From the NCBI RefSeq assembly GCF_030052815.1, contig NC_079502.1:39821140-39885139 (forward strand): 64,000 bases of DNA. Direction: 5' to 3'. The notes beneath the pieces are model-generated. The model was not told where the DNA came from, did no database searches, and was given only the letters and a program-made list of their open reading frames with translations. The translations under genes and the position numbers were made by a program. Shown here one piece after another: positions 1 through 10,391 of the stretch (position 1 is its first letter; every line of letters begins with the position of its first letter). The stretch comes from Hevea brasiliensis (taxonomy: Eukaryota; Streptophyta; Magnoliopsida; Malpighiales; Euphorbiaceae).

Positions 1-26
1 AGGGATATTAAATAACTTGAAAGTGA

Positions 27-60
27 GTTTTCAAGTTACCAATTACTTGAGGGTTCACAT
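27..60 (+). repeat. 3' end of a family-A gypsy LTR (remnant)
   Basis: These bases match the last part of the family-A LTR seen complete at 5473-6295 and 14321-15138, including the closing TTCACAT. The sequence to the left is not recognisable as the rest of the LTR. It is probably the 5' LTR edge of the old, broken family-A copy whose pieces continue at 130-590, 4712-4846, 5290-5472 and 15655-15858. Confidence 0.6.
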
Positions 61-81
61 GAAGATATAATTAGGCATGAC

Positions 82-118
82 AATGAAAGCCAAATACCTA
101 ATGCTAAAGATGATGGAA
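82..118 (+). repeat. 37-base segment shared with 15859-15895
   Basis: The segment differs at only a few positions from 15859-15895. Both copies read through as a similar peptide (NESQIPN, then DDG). Neither belongs to the recognisable family-A sequence: this one follows an LTR end and precedes pre-RT sequence, while the other directly follows an integrase fragment. It may be host or filler DNA duplicated during rearrangement. Confidence 0.45.
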
Positions 119-129
119 TAGTTATTCCC

Positions 130-590
130 AACCGAGGAGATGCCGGCTAGACTACCACCTATTCGTGGGATTGAGCAGTAGATTGATTTTGTACCTGGAG
201 CAGTTATTCCAACCATCCAGCCTATAGAACTAACCCTGAATAAACCAAAGAATTACAAAGGCAAGTTGAGGAATTGTTAGCTAAGGGTTATTTGAGAGAA
301 AGTATGAGTCCTTGTGCTATACCTATCCTTTTTGTACCAAGAAAGATGGCACATGGCGCATGTGTGTGGATTGTAGGGCGGTCAACAAAATCACTATAAA
401 ATATCGCCACCCTATACCTAGATTGGATGATATGTTGGATGAACTTTGTGGTGCTTGTGTTTTTACCAAAATTGACTTGAAAAGCGGAAATCATCAAATT
501 CGAATGAAAGTAGGTGATGAATGGAAAGTCGCATTTAAAACAAAGCATGGACTATATGAGTGGTTAGTGATGCCTTTTGGGCTAACTTAT
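130..590 (+). pseudogene. Family-A gypsy pol fragment: linker and N-terminal reverse transcriptase
   Basis: The fragment is close to 11360-11880 of the full element. It has the linker motif LPPIRGIE (degenerate, with a stop near 177), then the reverse transcriptase start with the block VDCRAVNKI, the palm motif IDLKSG and the block [10 protein letters not shown]. It stops at base 590, before the YFDD active site, where an LTR of another family begins. Further stops and a frameshift upstream of 312 show it is dead. RNase H sequence of the same old copy resumes at 4712, so about 700 bases were lost there. Confidence 0.85.
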
Positions 591-1530
591 TGATGAGGAA
601 CCGGTTGCACCAATTCCACACCAAGGGCCAATAACTAGAGCAATGGCTAAGAAGCTTCAAGGCTTGGTGCATAATCACATCACCAAGTCCAACCTCTTGC
701 AAGTATTTGGTTTGGACTTGGAAGAGGGAAGCCAGCCTTGCTGTACATTCCTTTACATATTTGAGGAGCCAAGAGACCAAGTGGCATCCGTCCAAGTTGG
801 CATACATGTGGCAGCCACCTCAGCAAGTCCATCCTAGTTGGCATCCAATATGGCTTCCAGGTGGAGTGCCTAGGTGGCAGCACAATTGGCAGCTCATCTC
901 CACCAACTTTTTGATGATGCTTTTGTCCATTTTGCAAAGATTGGAAGCCATAACTTTGTCCAAGAGCTCCAGCCATGCTTCAACTATTTATAGGAAAAGC
1001 AAAGTTACTACTTTCAGCTTCAAGACAAAGCATCTCTTTTCAGATTGTCTCTCATTTGTAGCCTGCCAAATCTGACCTTTCTGTTAATGTTTGAACTTTG
1101 TATCTATTCTTAGGAGAGATTGGTGTATTAACCAAAAATTGCACATGTCCCATGGTTGTTGAAATGTCTTGGTAGAATACACCAACCCATATTAGCCTTC
1201 TTTTGATTCATTTTGGGAACAGAATTCATATGGTAATTTTTTGAGCAATATTGCTGGAGCTTTGCTTCAAAGTTCTTCTTAGAACTCTCTCTATTTTTCT
1301 TATCAAATTCTTGCCTTGATTTGTTAGGTTTTATTATATGTTCAAGGTTGTTCATCAGCATAGGTGAATTAGTCTTGTTCTTGATTGTCTTTCTTGGGAA
1401 TTATATTTTTAATTCTCCATCTTCAAGGTGAAGGGTTGAAGGTTCAAGGGAGTTTCTTGGCTTGTTTTGAAGACGGTCCTTTGGTCTTTCTTCTTAGTGG
1501 AATCAGCTACTAAGGATAGAAACCGTATCA
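591..1530 (+). repeat. Family-B gypsy LTR, plus orientation
   Basis: The block starts TGATGAGG and ends CGTATCA. Its first 100 bases encode a peptide with the motif GPITRAMAKK, equivalent to GPITRARAK in the family-A LTR, which sets the plus orientation. A TATA-like TATTTATAG lies near 988. The left border cuts family-A reverse transcriptase; the right border is the polypurine end of a minus-strand pol domain. No matching 5-base duplication is seen (CTTAT versus TTTCC). The LTR lies the wrong way round relative to the adjoining internal domain. Confidence 0.7.
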
Positions 1531-3372
1531 TTTCCTCTCCCTCTTCAAAAGAATTCGTCCTCGAATTGTCATCATCTGCATAGAAAGGAGCAAGATCAGT
1601 CACATTAAATGTAGCACTTACACCATACTCACCTGGAAGGTTTATCTTGTATGCATTGTCATTAATTCTCTCTAGCACTTCAAAAGGTCCATCACTCCTA
1701 GGCTGAAGTTTTGATTTCCTTTGTGTAGGAAACCTCTCCTTTCTCAAGTGAACCCATACAAGATCACCAAGTTGGAACACCATCTTCTTTCTCCCCTTTT
1801 GCCATCTAAACTAGCTTGGGCTGCCCTCCTCTCATTCACTTTCTCCATTTGTTGCTTTGCTTTTTGATGCATTTGTTTCACCATTTCAGCTTTCCTTTTG
1901 CCATCTAAACTAGCAAGCTCATTAGTAGGCAAAGGCAACAAATCTAAAGGAGTTAGTGGGTTAAAACCATATACAAGTTCAAAGGGTGAATAACCAATAG
2001 ATGAATGCATAGACCTGTTGTATGCAAATACTATGAATGGTATGCACTCCTCCCAAGCTTTCAAGTTTTGTTTAATCATTGCACGTAGAAGAGTGCCCAC
2101 GGTCCTATTGACAACTTCGGTTTGCCCATCCGTTTGTGGATGGCAAGTGGTGGAGAAACAAAGTTTGGTTCCTAATTTTACCCAAAAGACTTTCCAAAAA
2201 TGGCTTAGAAATTTCACATCCCTATCGCTAACAATTGTTCTAGGAATGCCATGCAATCTAACTATCTCCCTAAAGAACAAAGAAGCAATGTAAAATGCAT
2301 TGTCAGTCTTGTGACATGGTATGAAATGAACCATCTTGGAAAAACGATCAACAACAACAAAAATACTATCATGGCCTTTCTTTTTCCTAGGTAAACCCAA
2401 AATGAAATCCATGGATAAATCTACCCAAGGAACACTAGGAACACTCAATGGCATGTATAGACCATGCGGCCTTACTTTGGACTTTGCCTTCATGCAAGTC
2501 ACACATCTAGCACACACTCTCTCCACATCCCTCTTCATGTGTGGCCAATAAAAATGTTCCTTTAAAATTTCTAAGGTCTTTGCAACCCCAAAATGTCCCA
2601 TTAAACCACCAGCATGTGATTCTTTAACAAGCAACTCTCTAATTGAGCATTTAGGCACACATAATTTATTTTCCCTAAACAAGAAACCATTATGCCTATA
2701 GAATTTATCATATGAAGCATGTTCACAAGAGGCAAACACTTTTCCAAAGTCATCATCATTAGCATACATTTCTTTCACATGTTCGAAGCCTAAAAGTCTA
2801 GTGTCAAGCATGTAAAGTAAAGTGTACCTCCTTGAAAGTGCATCAGCCACCACATTCTCTTTGCCTTGCTTGTATTGAATCACATATGGGAAACCTTCAA
2901 TGAATTCACTCCACTTGGCATGGCGCTTGTTGAGCTTGTTCTGCCCCTTTAAGTACTTGAGTGACTCATGGTCACTATGAATGACAAACTCCTTCGGACA
3001 CAAGTAGTGTTGCCAAGTCTCAAGTGCACGCACCAGTGCATACATCTCTTTGTCATAAGTCGAGTAGTTCAATGTAGCCCCACTTAGCTTCTCACTGAAG
3101 TAGGCAATCATTCTCTTTTCCTGCTTCAAAACAGCTTCAATACCCACTCCAAAGGCATCACATTCAATCTCAAAAGTTTTAGAAAAATCAGGTAAAGCAA
3201 GTAAAGGTGCAGAACACAATTTCTCCTTGAGTGAATTAAATGCATGCTCTTGTTCTTCCCCCCACTTGAATCCCACATTCTTTTTTACAACTTCATTCAA
3301 GGGTGAGGCTATGGTACTGAAGTCCTTTACAAATCTCCTATAAAAACTAGCCAACCCATGGAAGCTTCTCAC
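1531..3372 (-). pseudogene. Family-B gypsy RNase H and integrase
   Basis: Read on the minus strand, this covers the RT-RNase H connection ([11 protein letters not shown]), RNase H (IECDAFG, SDHESLK, ADALSRR), the integrase HHCC zinc finger ([10 protein letters not shown] followed by CARCVTC), the integrase core ([26 protein letters not shown]) and the C-terminal DNA-binding part ending in NSFEEGE. One frame runs from 3372 to 1744. It then shifts near 1790, where a short piece (SLDGK) is duplicated, and continues in another frame to the purine-rich tract at 1531-1549. A frameshift near 3360 separates it from the reverse transcriptase. CRM-like by overall sequence; non-functional. Confidence 0.88.
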
Positions 3373-4000
3373 AACTCACGGACTTAGGTGTAGGCCACTC
3401 TCTAGTGGCTCTAACCTTGACCTCATCAACCTCAATTCCCTTGCCACTCACCACAAATCCTAAGAAAATAACTTTGTCCATACAGAAAGTGCATTTCTTG
3501 AGATTGGCATACAAGTGCTCTTTTCTCAACACCTCAAAGACTTGTCTCAAGTGCAGCAAATGATCATGCATATTTTGGCTATATACTAGGATATCATCAA
3601 AATACACTACAACAAATTTTCCTGAGAAAGCACACAACACATGTTTCATAAGCCTCATAAATGTACTAGGTGCATTGGTCAAGCCAAACGGCATGACTAA
3701 CCATTCATATAGTCCATATTGAGTCTTAAAGGCAGTTTTCCATTCATCTCCTAATTTCATGCGAATTTGGTGATAACCACTCTTTAAGTCAATTTTAGAA
3801 AATATGCATGCACCATGCAACTCCTCAAGCATATCATCAAGTCTAGGTATGGGATGTCTATACTTTACAGTGATTTTGTTGATTGCTCTACAATCCACAC
3901 ACATGCGCATGCTCCCATCTTTTTTTGGCACCAAAAGAACAGGTACAGCACATGGGCTCATGCTCTCCCTAACATGGCCTTTGGCTAAAAGCTCCCCCAC
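3347..4000 (-). pseudogene. Family-B gypsy reverse transcriptase
   Basis: This is a nearly complete reverse transcriptase domain. Visible blocks in order are [45 protein letters not shown] and the catalytic YFDDILVYS. The frame is open for 217 codons, then shifts inside the sequence that should read FHGLASFY. An in-frame TAG just upstream (near 4020) separates it from the linker. Confidence 0.92.
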
Positions 4001-4021
4001 TTGTCTTTGAAGTTCCTTAGC

Positions 4022-4711
4022 CTATTCCGGATTGGTTCTACAGGCTGGCCTATTTGGGATTACAGCTCCTGGCATAAAATCTATTTGGTGCTCTATGCCT
4101 CTAATGGGTGGTAGCCCATTAGGTATTTCTTCAGGGAAGACAACCTCAAACTCCTGCAACAAGGGCAAAGCACAACTAGGAATGGATGGGTCAAGGTTAG
4201 AAACATTGGTGTAAGCTCCCTTACAAATTAGCAAAGCCATTGGCATGCTAGAAAAATATGCAGTCCTCACATCCTTGGCTTTTGCGAGCAAACTGACTTT
4301 ATTCTCTCCACTCTTCTCACAACTCTCCTTTTGCCCCGAGCCCTTTTCTTTTGGTTTCACTCTTTTTGAATTTTCTCTCTTCCCTTTCTCTTCCTCATTT
4401 TTCTCTCTTACTTTTTCCTCTCTTTCTTTTCTTTCTTTCTCTTTTTGCACTCTTAGCTCGGCCTCCGTTTGTTGTTGCTCATTCATGGTCTATTTTATCC
4501 TTAATTGATCTTCAAAAGCTTGTGCGGGTGATAATGCTGCTAATGTAACCCTTCGTCCATAATGATCAAAGGAGTACCTATTCCTAAATCCATCATGCAC
4601 TACCTTCCTATCATATTGCCATGGTCTCCCTAGCAAAATATGTCTAGCATGCATTGGCACCACATCACACAACACCTCATCCTTATACCTTCCAATAGAA
4701 AAAGCCAACAT
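4022..4711 (-). pseudogene. Family-B gypsy protease end and charged linker
   Basis: On the minus strand this gives the end of the protease-like region ([14 protein letters not shown], then LLGRPWQYD), a very Lys/Glu-rich linker of about 60 residues, and the pre-RT motif [13 protein letters not shown]. Frames 4490-4714 and 4022-4486 are in phase, separated by one TAG, and in phase with the reverse transcriptase. The gag and 5' half are missing: at about 4711 the sequence changes to plus-strand RNase H of family A. Confidence 0.85.
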
Positions 4712-4846
4712 CATCCAAACAGATCATGAGTCATTGAAGTATATCGAGGGGCAAAATAAGTTAAGTAGGCATCATGCAAAATGGGTTGAGTTCCTTGAGA
4801 CCTTCCCATATGTGATTCAAAGTTATTGGGAGTCGAATATGTAAAA
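4712..4846 (+). pseudogene. RNase H fragment of the old family-A copy
   Basis: The bases match 12575-12785 of the full family-A element (ADHESLK region through [13 protein letters not shown]) but with about 80 internal bases deleted near 4820. The fragment stops at the start of an LTR (TGATGAG) at 4847. It is the continuation of the pol fragment at 130-590. Confidence 0.8.
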
Positions 4847-5289
4847 TGATGAGAATCAAACTACATCCGCACCAAAGGATTTCATCCAAGGTCCAATTGC
4901 TAGAGCTAGGGCTAAATCACTTCAGAATTTAATTTGTGAAATCTTAAGGAGCAAGGATTGTAAGCTGGAATGGAATGAAGAAATTATAAAGGATTAAATT
5001 TGGTGAAAATTAAGCTTGGAAGTGACCAGGTGTCATGTGGAGCATTAGGTTACATGGAATAAACTGTGGACATGCAACCAATGTACATGCATCTGCTGGC
5101 ACCTTTTCGAAAGTATATTCCTTGCTGTTATAACCACCTCTCTTTTGGACTATAATGCCCTTATTTGATGTTGTATTAAATTTACTTTTTGTAAGGAGTT
5201 TTTGGACTTTTGATAGATTTATTTTTGTTTGGACTTAAAGCTCCTTGCAGCTGTTATTAAAGTAGGGATATTTTTGTCTTTAGCTTTGT
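4847..5289 (+). repeat. Family-A LTR, 3' truncated
   Basis: It starts TGATGAGAATCAAAC like the other family-A LTRs and carries the degenerate coding segment (GPIARARAKSLQN) and U3 sequence. It ends abruptly at about 5289, before the TATA box. There it joins integrase sequence through a short shared TTTG. It is probably an LTR insertion that later lost its 3' half together with about 90 bases of the target. Confidence 0.8.
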
Positions 5290-5472
5290 TTAGAGAAAAT
5301 AGATTGTGGGTGCCTAAGAGTTCCATGCGTGAATTACTTGTGAATGAGTCTCATGCTGGTGAATTAATGGGTCATTTTGGTGTTGCCAAAACTTTAGATG
5401 TTAAAGGAACATTTTTATTGGCCGAATATGAAAAGAGATGTTGAAAGAGTATGTGTTAGGTGCGTTGTGTGT
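5290..5472 (+). pseudogene. Integrase zinc-finger fragment of the old family-A copy
   Basis: The translation includes FRENRLWVPKSSM and [13 protein letters not shown], matching 12876-13055. It ends with TGTGT (5468-5472), which is repeated at 15655-15659, where the same integrase continues. It is therefore the left half of the insertion site of the 10.2-kb element. Confidence 0.88.
5468..5472 (+). repeat. Target-site duplication TGTGT (left)
   Basis: The five bases TGTGT directly precede the LTR start at 5473 and recur at 15655-15659, directly after the other LTR ends. Integrase coding sequence continues across the pair, which proves the element borders. Confidence 0.9.
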
Positions 5473-6295
5473 TGATGAGAATCAAGCTGTGGACATGCAT
5501 ACCAAAGAAATTCATCCAAGGTCCAATTACTAGAGCTAGAGCTAAATCACTTCAGAACTTAATTTGTGAAATCTTAAGAAGCAAGAATTATAAGCTGGAA
5601 TGGCATGAAAAAAATTATAAAGGATTAAATTTGGTGAAAATTAAGCTTGGAAGTGACCAGGTGTCATGTGGAGCATTAGGTTACATGGAATAACCTGTGG
5701 ACATGCATACACCAGATCCAACCCATGTACATGCATCTGTTGGCACCTTTTTAAAAGAATATTCCTTGCTGTTATAACCACCTCTCTTTTGGACTTAAAT
5801 GCCCTTATTTGCTGCTGTATTAAATTTACTTTTTGTTAAGAGTTTTTAGTCTTTTGGTTGATTAATTTTTATTTGGACTTAAAGCTCCTTGCAGCTGTTA
5901 TTAAAGTAGGGATATTTTTGTCTTTAGCTTTGGAGCCAAGAGACTATAAATACAAGTGCAATGAGAGAGTGGAGGACACACTTTGAATATTAATGAAAGA
6001 TTGTTTTTGCTCCTTTAGTGAGTAAATTGGCTGTTGTCTTTGTTCTTGTGAAGCTCATTAACTTGCTGAGATTTCTATCTTGCAAGGTTTAATGTGCATA
6101 ATATTCTTGGTTTATTCATTCTCCATATGAATTAGGTCAAGAATCCCATTTTTGATTTTTTTTTTTGAATTACACAGCAATCTGATTGTGTTGGTTCAAA
6201 GAATCAAATTCATACATCTTGATTTGGTGCTTTCCATATAGTTCCTTTAATCCTTGTGGGTTTTCAAGTTACCAATTACTTGAAGGTTCACATCA
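5473..6295 (+). repeat. 5' LTR of the family-A element
   Basis: This 823-base LTR begins TGATGAGAATC and ends GTTCACATCA, just before a primer-binding site. Its first 220 bases encode the polyprotein C-terminus (GPITRARAKSLQNLIC). A TATA box, CTATAAATAC, lies at about 5944-5953, so transcription should start shortly after. The coding start has a small rearrangement (a GTGGACATGC-like insertion near 5487). Confidence 0.9.
5944..5953 (+). promoter_or_regulatory. TATA box of the family-A LTR
   Basis: CTATAAATAC sits in mid-LTR. The same motif occurs at the equivalent place in the solo LTR (about 14788) and the 3' LTR (about 15300). It is followed by conserved sequence expected to hold the RNA start. 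Confidence 0.6.
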
Positions 6296-6299
6296 GTTT

Positions 6300-6311
6300 T
6301 GGTATCAGAAC
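6300..6311 (+). promoter_or_regulatory. Primer-binding site 1
   Basis: TGGTATCAGAAC lies five bases after the LTR end. It is one or two bases from TGGTATCAGAGC, the usual complement of the plant initiator methionine tRNA 3' end. It primes minus-strand cDNA synthesis. Confidence 0.8.
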
Positions 6312-6780
6312 AAAGGGACGTCCAAACAAGGTAGATTCTCTATTTGCTTCTTATTCTTTGTGTGTTACTTATATTTTTCATATTTTCTGTTTGGCTCTAG
6401 TTCCATATTTGTTTCTTCTTCTTCATCTTGCATCTGGTTCTTTCTTGCTAAACCTTGTTTTGCTTCTTATTGTGTTTCTGATATTCACATTTTTGTTCAT
6501 TGTATGCTTGACCGAAATTGGCTCTTGGGGTTTAGTATGACTTGTTTGTTTAAAAATTTGTTTTGTTGAGTTTGTCTAAGGATTTTGGGTTAATCAAGTC
6601 AAAGCCATTATTCTAGCTATCCATCTTGCTTCCTTCATTTTGATATCAAGCATGAGAGTTTATTTGGGTCATTGAGTTCGACTTACCTATTAGGCCTGAA
6701 ACTTTACCAAAATTATTTGGGTGTGTTTAACACGTTAGGTGTAAATTTTGGGGGTTGTTTGACATTGTTTGCCTACTGAA

Positions 6781-7190
6781 CCAAAATTTTGCGGCAAACC
6801 CGATCAAATTAGGTTCACATAGCAAATAGACCCAAAAATTCCTGAAAATTTACAGGGTGTTTATACCCCCTTTTCAGTAGTTCCCAATTTAAATTTCAGC
6901 TTAAAATTCTTCCATTTGTATGGGGAATCAAAATTTTGCGGCAGACCAGATCAAATTAGGTTCACATTGCAAATCAGCCCAGAAATTCTTAAAAATTTAC
7001 AGGTTGTTTGTGCCACATTTGACCTATTCTCAAATTAAATCTCAGCTCAAAATTTAACAGTTTGTGTAGGGAACCAAAATTTTGCGACAGACAAGATTAA
7101 ATTTGGTTTGCATTGTAATCCTGTCAAAAAAAGCATAAAATTATAGCAGCAATTAGTTAGCATTGGGTTGCATGTGCTACTCAATTTCAG
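6781..7190 (+). repeat. Leader tandem repeats of about 146 bp, copy 1
   Basis: The core CCAAAATTTTGCG starts at 6781, 6928 and 7074, a spacing of 147 and 146 bases. Each is followed by a GATCAAATTaGGTT-like stretch and an AAAATTTACAGG-like stretch, with divergence rising in the third unit. The region has no convincing open frame. Confidence 0.75.
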
Positions 7191-7897
7191 ATCAAAATAC
7201 ACTCGTTTGCTTGGTGATCCTAAATTTATGCAATTCTTGGTGTATTGTGTGAACTGCTGGTAATTATGATAAGTTGGTGGCAAACATGGATATTTTAACT
7301 TGATATCACTTCTTTAGGTTGTCACTTTTCCAGCTTACAACTCTTTTATTTTGGTGTCTTCTTTCTTGATTCCTTATTGCATTACATTTCCATGCTTGAG
7401 CTTTTCTTTTCTTGACTTCTTGAGTCACATTATCGCTTTCTTGATTACTCGTTTTGATCCGTCTCGTTCAAGAATTTTATTGTGTGTTAAATTTTTTGTG
7501 AGTACAGTCTCGGTTTGAGTTACTTGAGTTTGATAAGAACTTGTGTACAAGTGTAATGAGAGAGTGGAGGAAATACTTTGAATATTAATGAAAGATTATT
7601 TCTGCTCTTTTAGTAAGTAAATTGGGCATTGCCTTTGTTCTTGTGAAGCTCATTAACTTGCTGAGATTTCTATCTTGTAAGGTTTAATGTGCATAATATT
7701 CTTGGTTTATTCATTCTCCATATGAATTAGGTCAAGAATCCCATTTCTGATATTTTCTTTGAATTACACAGCAATCTGATTGTGCTGGTTCAAAGAATCA
7801 AATTCATACATCTTGATTTGGTGCTTTCCATATTGTTCCTTTAATTCTTGAATGTAGGTTTTCAAGTTACCAATTACTTGAAAGTTCGCATCAGTTT

Positions 7898-7909
7898 TGG
7901 TATCAAAGC
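7898..7909 (+). promoter_or_regulatory. Primer-binding site 2 (in the duplicated leader)
   Basis: TGGTATCAAAGC follows a second LTR end (GCATCA at 7893). It belongs to unit 2 of the leader duplication, so the element has two primer-binding sites. Confidence 0.7.
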
Positions 7910-8387
7910 AATGGGACGTCCAAACAAGGTAGATTCTCTGTTTCCTTCTTATTCTTTGTGCTTACTTTGTGTTTGTTACCTTTTTCATATTTGCTGTTTG
8001 GCTCTAGTTTCATATTTGCTTCTACTTCTTCATCTTGCACCTGGTTCTTTCTTGCTAAACCTTATTTTGTTTCTTATTGTATTTCTATTATTCACATTTT
8101 TATTCATTGTATGCTTGACCGAAATTGGCTCTTGGGGTTTAGTATGATCTGTTTGTTTAAAAATTTATTTTGTTGAGTTTGTCTTAGGGTTTTGGGTTAA
8201 TCAAGCCAAAGCCATTGTTCAAGCTATTTATTTTGCTTCCTTCATTTTGATATCAAGCATGAGAGCTTATTTGGGTCATTGAGTTCGGCTGACCTATTTC
8301 ACCTGAAACTGTACCAGCATTATTTGGGTGTGTTTAAGACATTGGATATAAATTTTGGGGTTGTTTGATATTGTTTGCCTGCTGAAC

Positions 8388-8800
8388 CAAAATTTTGCAG
8401 CAGAATCGATCAAATTAAGTTCACATAGCAAATATACCCAGAAATTTCTGAAAATTTACTGGGTGATTATACCCCATTTCAGCAGTTTGTAAATTAAATT
8501 TCAGCTTAAAATTCTACCGTTTGTGTGGGGAACCAAAATTTTGCGACAGACACGATCAAATTAAGTTCACATTGTAAATCAGCTTAAAAATTCCTGAAAA
8601 TTTACAGGTTGTTTGTGCCACATTTGAGCTATTCTCAAATTAAATCTCAGCTGAAAATTTAATCGTTTGTGTGGGGAACCAAAATTTTGCGGCAGACACG
8701 ATTACATTTGATTTACATAGTAAACCTGTCAAGAAAAGCCTGAAATTCTAGCAGAAATTAGTCTGTATTGGGTTGCATTTGCCTACTCCATTTCAGATCA
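8388..8800 (+). repeat. Leader tandem repeats of about 146 bp, copy 2
   Basis: CCAAAATTTTGC recurs at 8388, 8533 and 8679 (spacing 145 and 146). It is the counterpart of 6781-7190 in the second leader copy, so six related units are present in total. Confidence 0.75.
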
Positions 8801-9314
8801 AAATACACTCGTTTGCTTGGTGATCCTAAATTTATGCAATTCTTGGTGTATTGTGTGAACTATTGGTAATTGTGATAAGTTGGTGGCAAACTTGGATATT
8901 TAAGCTTGATATCACTTCTTTAGGTTGTCTCTTTTCCAGCTTACTACTCTTTTATTTTGGTATCTTCTTTCTTGATTCCTTATTGCATTACATTTCCATG
9001 CTTGAGCTTTTCTTTTCTTGACTTCTTGAGTCACATTATTGCTTTCTTGATTAATCGTTTTGATCTGTCACGTTCAAGAATTTTATTGTGTATTAAATTT
9101 TTGTGAGTACAGTCTTGGTTTGAGTTACTTGAGTTTGATAAGAACTTGTGGACATAGCCAAGAGAGGTAAAAGGCACAGAGTGGTGAGTTCATAAGAGGG
9201 GAAAAGCCTTGTTGAGTTAAACACGAGTGGAGTGTCCCCTGTTGAGTGTAAACACGTAAGGGAGTGAGTGAGGTGTTTTCTTTACACTAACCATTTTCTT
9301 GCAGGTCTGAAAAC

Positions 9315-10391
9315 ATGTCTAGAAGGGGTGATGGTAGTGAGGGGGAAGGTGAAAATCCATTCTACATGCAGGCTGTCAGACAACAATTTGAAAGAATGAA
9401 TGTTGTGTGCAATGGAATCATAGATAGGTTGGAAAGATTGGAGCAAAGAGATAGGCAAAATGAGAGAAGGCCAAATAGGAGGGATCTTGTACCTCCAGTA
9501 GTTGAATCTGATGAAGATGAGGTTGATAACTATGATTTTGAGGTTGAAAGACCTAGGAGGGGTAGGTATGAGAGAAGAGCTGAAGATAGGAGGAATGGGG
9601 ATAGGAGGATAAGAAGAGAGGAAAGAGAGAGGAATAGGGTAGATGACAATATCAAAAGTATTAAAATGAGCATCCCTTCTTTCCAAGGGAAAAATGATCC
9701 GGATGTGTATCTAGAATGGGAAAGGAAGGTAGAAGCTGTCTTTGATTGTTATCACTATTTAAAGGAGAAGAAAGCAAAGTTAGCAGCCGTAGAATTTACT
9801 GATTATGCTTTGGTATGGTGGGATCAATTGTTGATTAGTAGAAGGAGAAATTATGAGCAATCAATCGCAACCTGGGGAGAGATGAAAACTATAATGAGAA
9901 GGAGATTTGTTCCTAGTCATTACTATAGAGAGCTACATCAGAGGTTACAAAGATTGACTAAAGGTTCTAAAAGTGTTGAAGATTATAATAAAGAAATGGA
10001 AATTGCTATGATTAGAGCAAATGTGGAGGAGGATAGAGAAGCCACCATGGCTAGATTCTTAAATGGGCTAAATAAGGAGATTGCTCATATTGTTGAGTTA
10101 CATCACTATGTTGAGTTGGAGGATATGGTCCACATGGCTATGAAGGTAGAAAGGCAACTTAAAAGCAAGTCAAAATTTGGAGGAAATGCAGGTACTTCTT
10201 CATCTTGGAAGTCTAACTGGAAGAAGGAAGATAGGGAAAAGGTTGTTAGCAACTATAAGAAAAATGAGGATAAGGAAAAGAAGGTGGAGAAGAAATTTGT
10301 AGAAAGTAAAGGAAAGGAGGTTGCAACTACTACCCGAAATAGAGATGTGAAGTGTTTTAGGTGTTTGAGTAGTGGACACATAGCTTCTTAA
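9315..10391 (+). pseudogene. Family-A gypsy gag
   Basis: The open frame of 358 codons starts at the ATG at 9315, after about 165 bases of unduplicated leader. The N-terminal 120 residues are strongly charged (RR, RE and ED runs). The middle matches the retrotransposon gag domain, with motifs such as YLEWERKVEAVFD and WWDQLL. The C-terminus is basic and reaches a CCHC zinc knuckle, CFRCLSSGH, but the codon before the last cysteine is TAA (10389-10391). A C-to-T change of CAA would explain this. The knuckle is thus split by the stop and pol cannot be read through. Confidence 0.9.

Larger units (their letters stand above)
5951..9150 (+). repeat. 1.6-kb tandem duplication of LTR end plus leader
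   Basis: Unit 1 (5951-7545) and unit 2 (7546-9150) are direct repeats, each running from just after the LTR TATA box, through the LTR end and primer-binding site, to a leader point ending AGAACTTGTG. The junction joins leader and LTR at a short match (ACTTGTG / TACAAGTG). The units differ at many positions, so the duplication is not recent. gag follows only unit 2. Confidence 0.9.

Noticed and set aside
1128..1361. Minus-strand open frame of 77 codons
   Set aside because: It lies inside the family-B LTR, has no recognisable motif, and the LTR orientation is opposite.
6186..6569. Plus-strand open frames over the family-A leader (also 7848-8176)
   Set aside because: They are rich in Leu, Phe and Ser because the leader is T-rich, overlap the primer-binding site, and are not conserved between the two leader copies.
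9282..9686. Minus-strand 134-codon frame
   Set aside because: It is the antisense shadow of the gag gene, whose plus-strand frame carries the gag domain and zinc knuckle.
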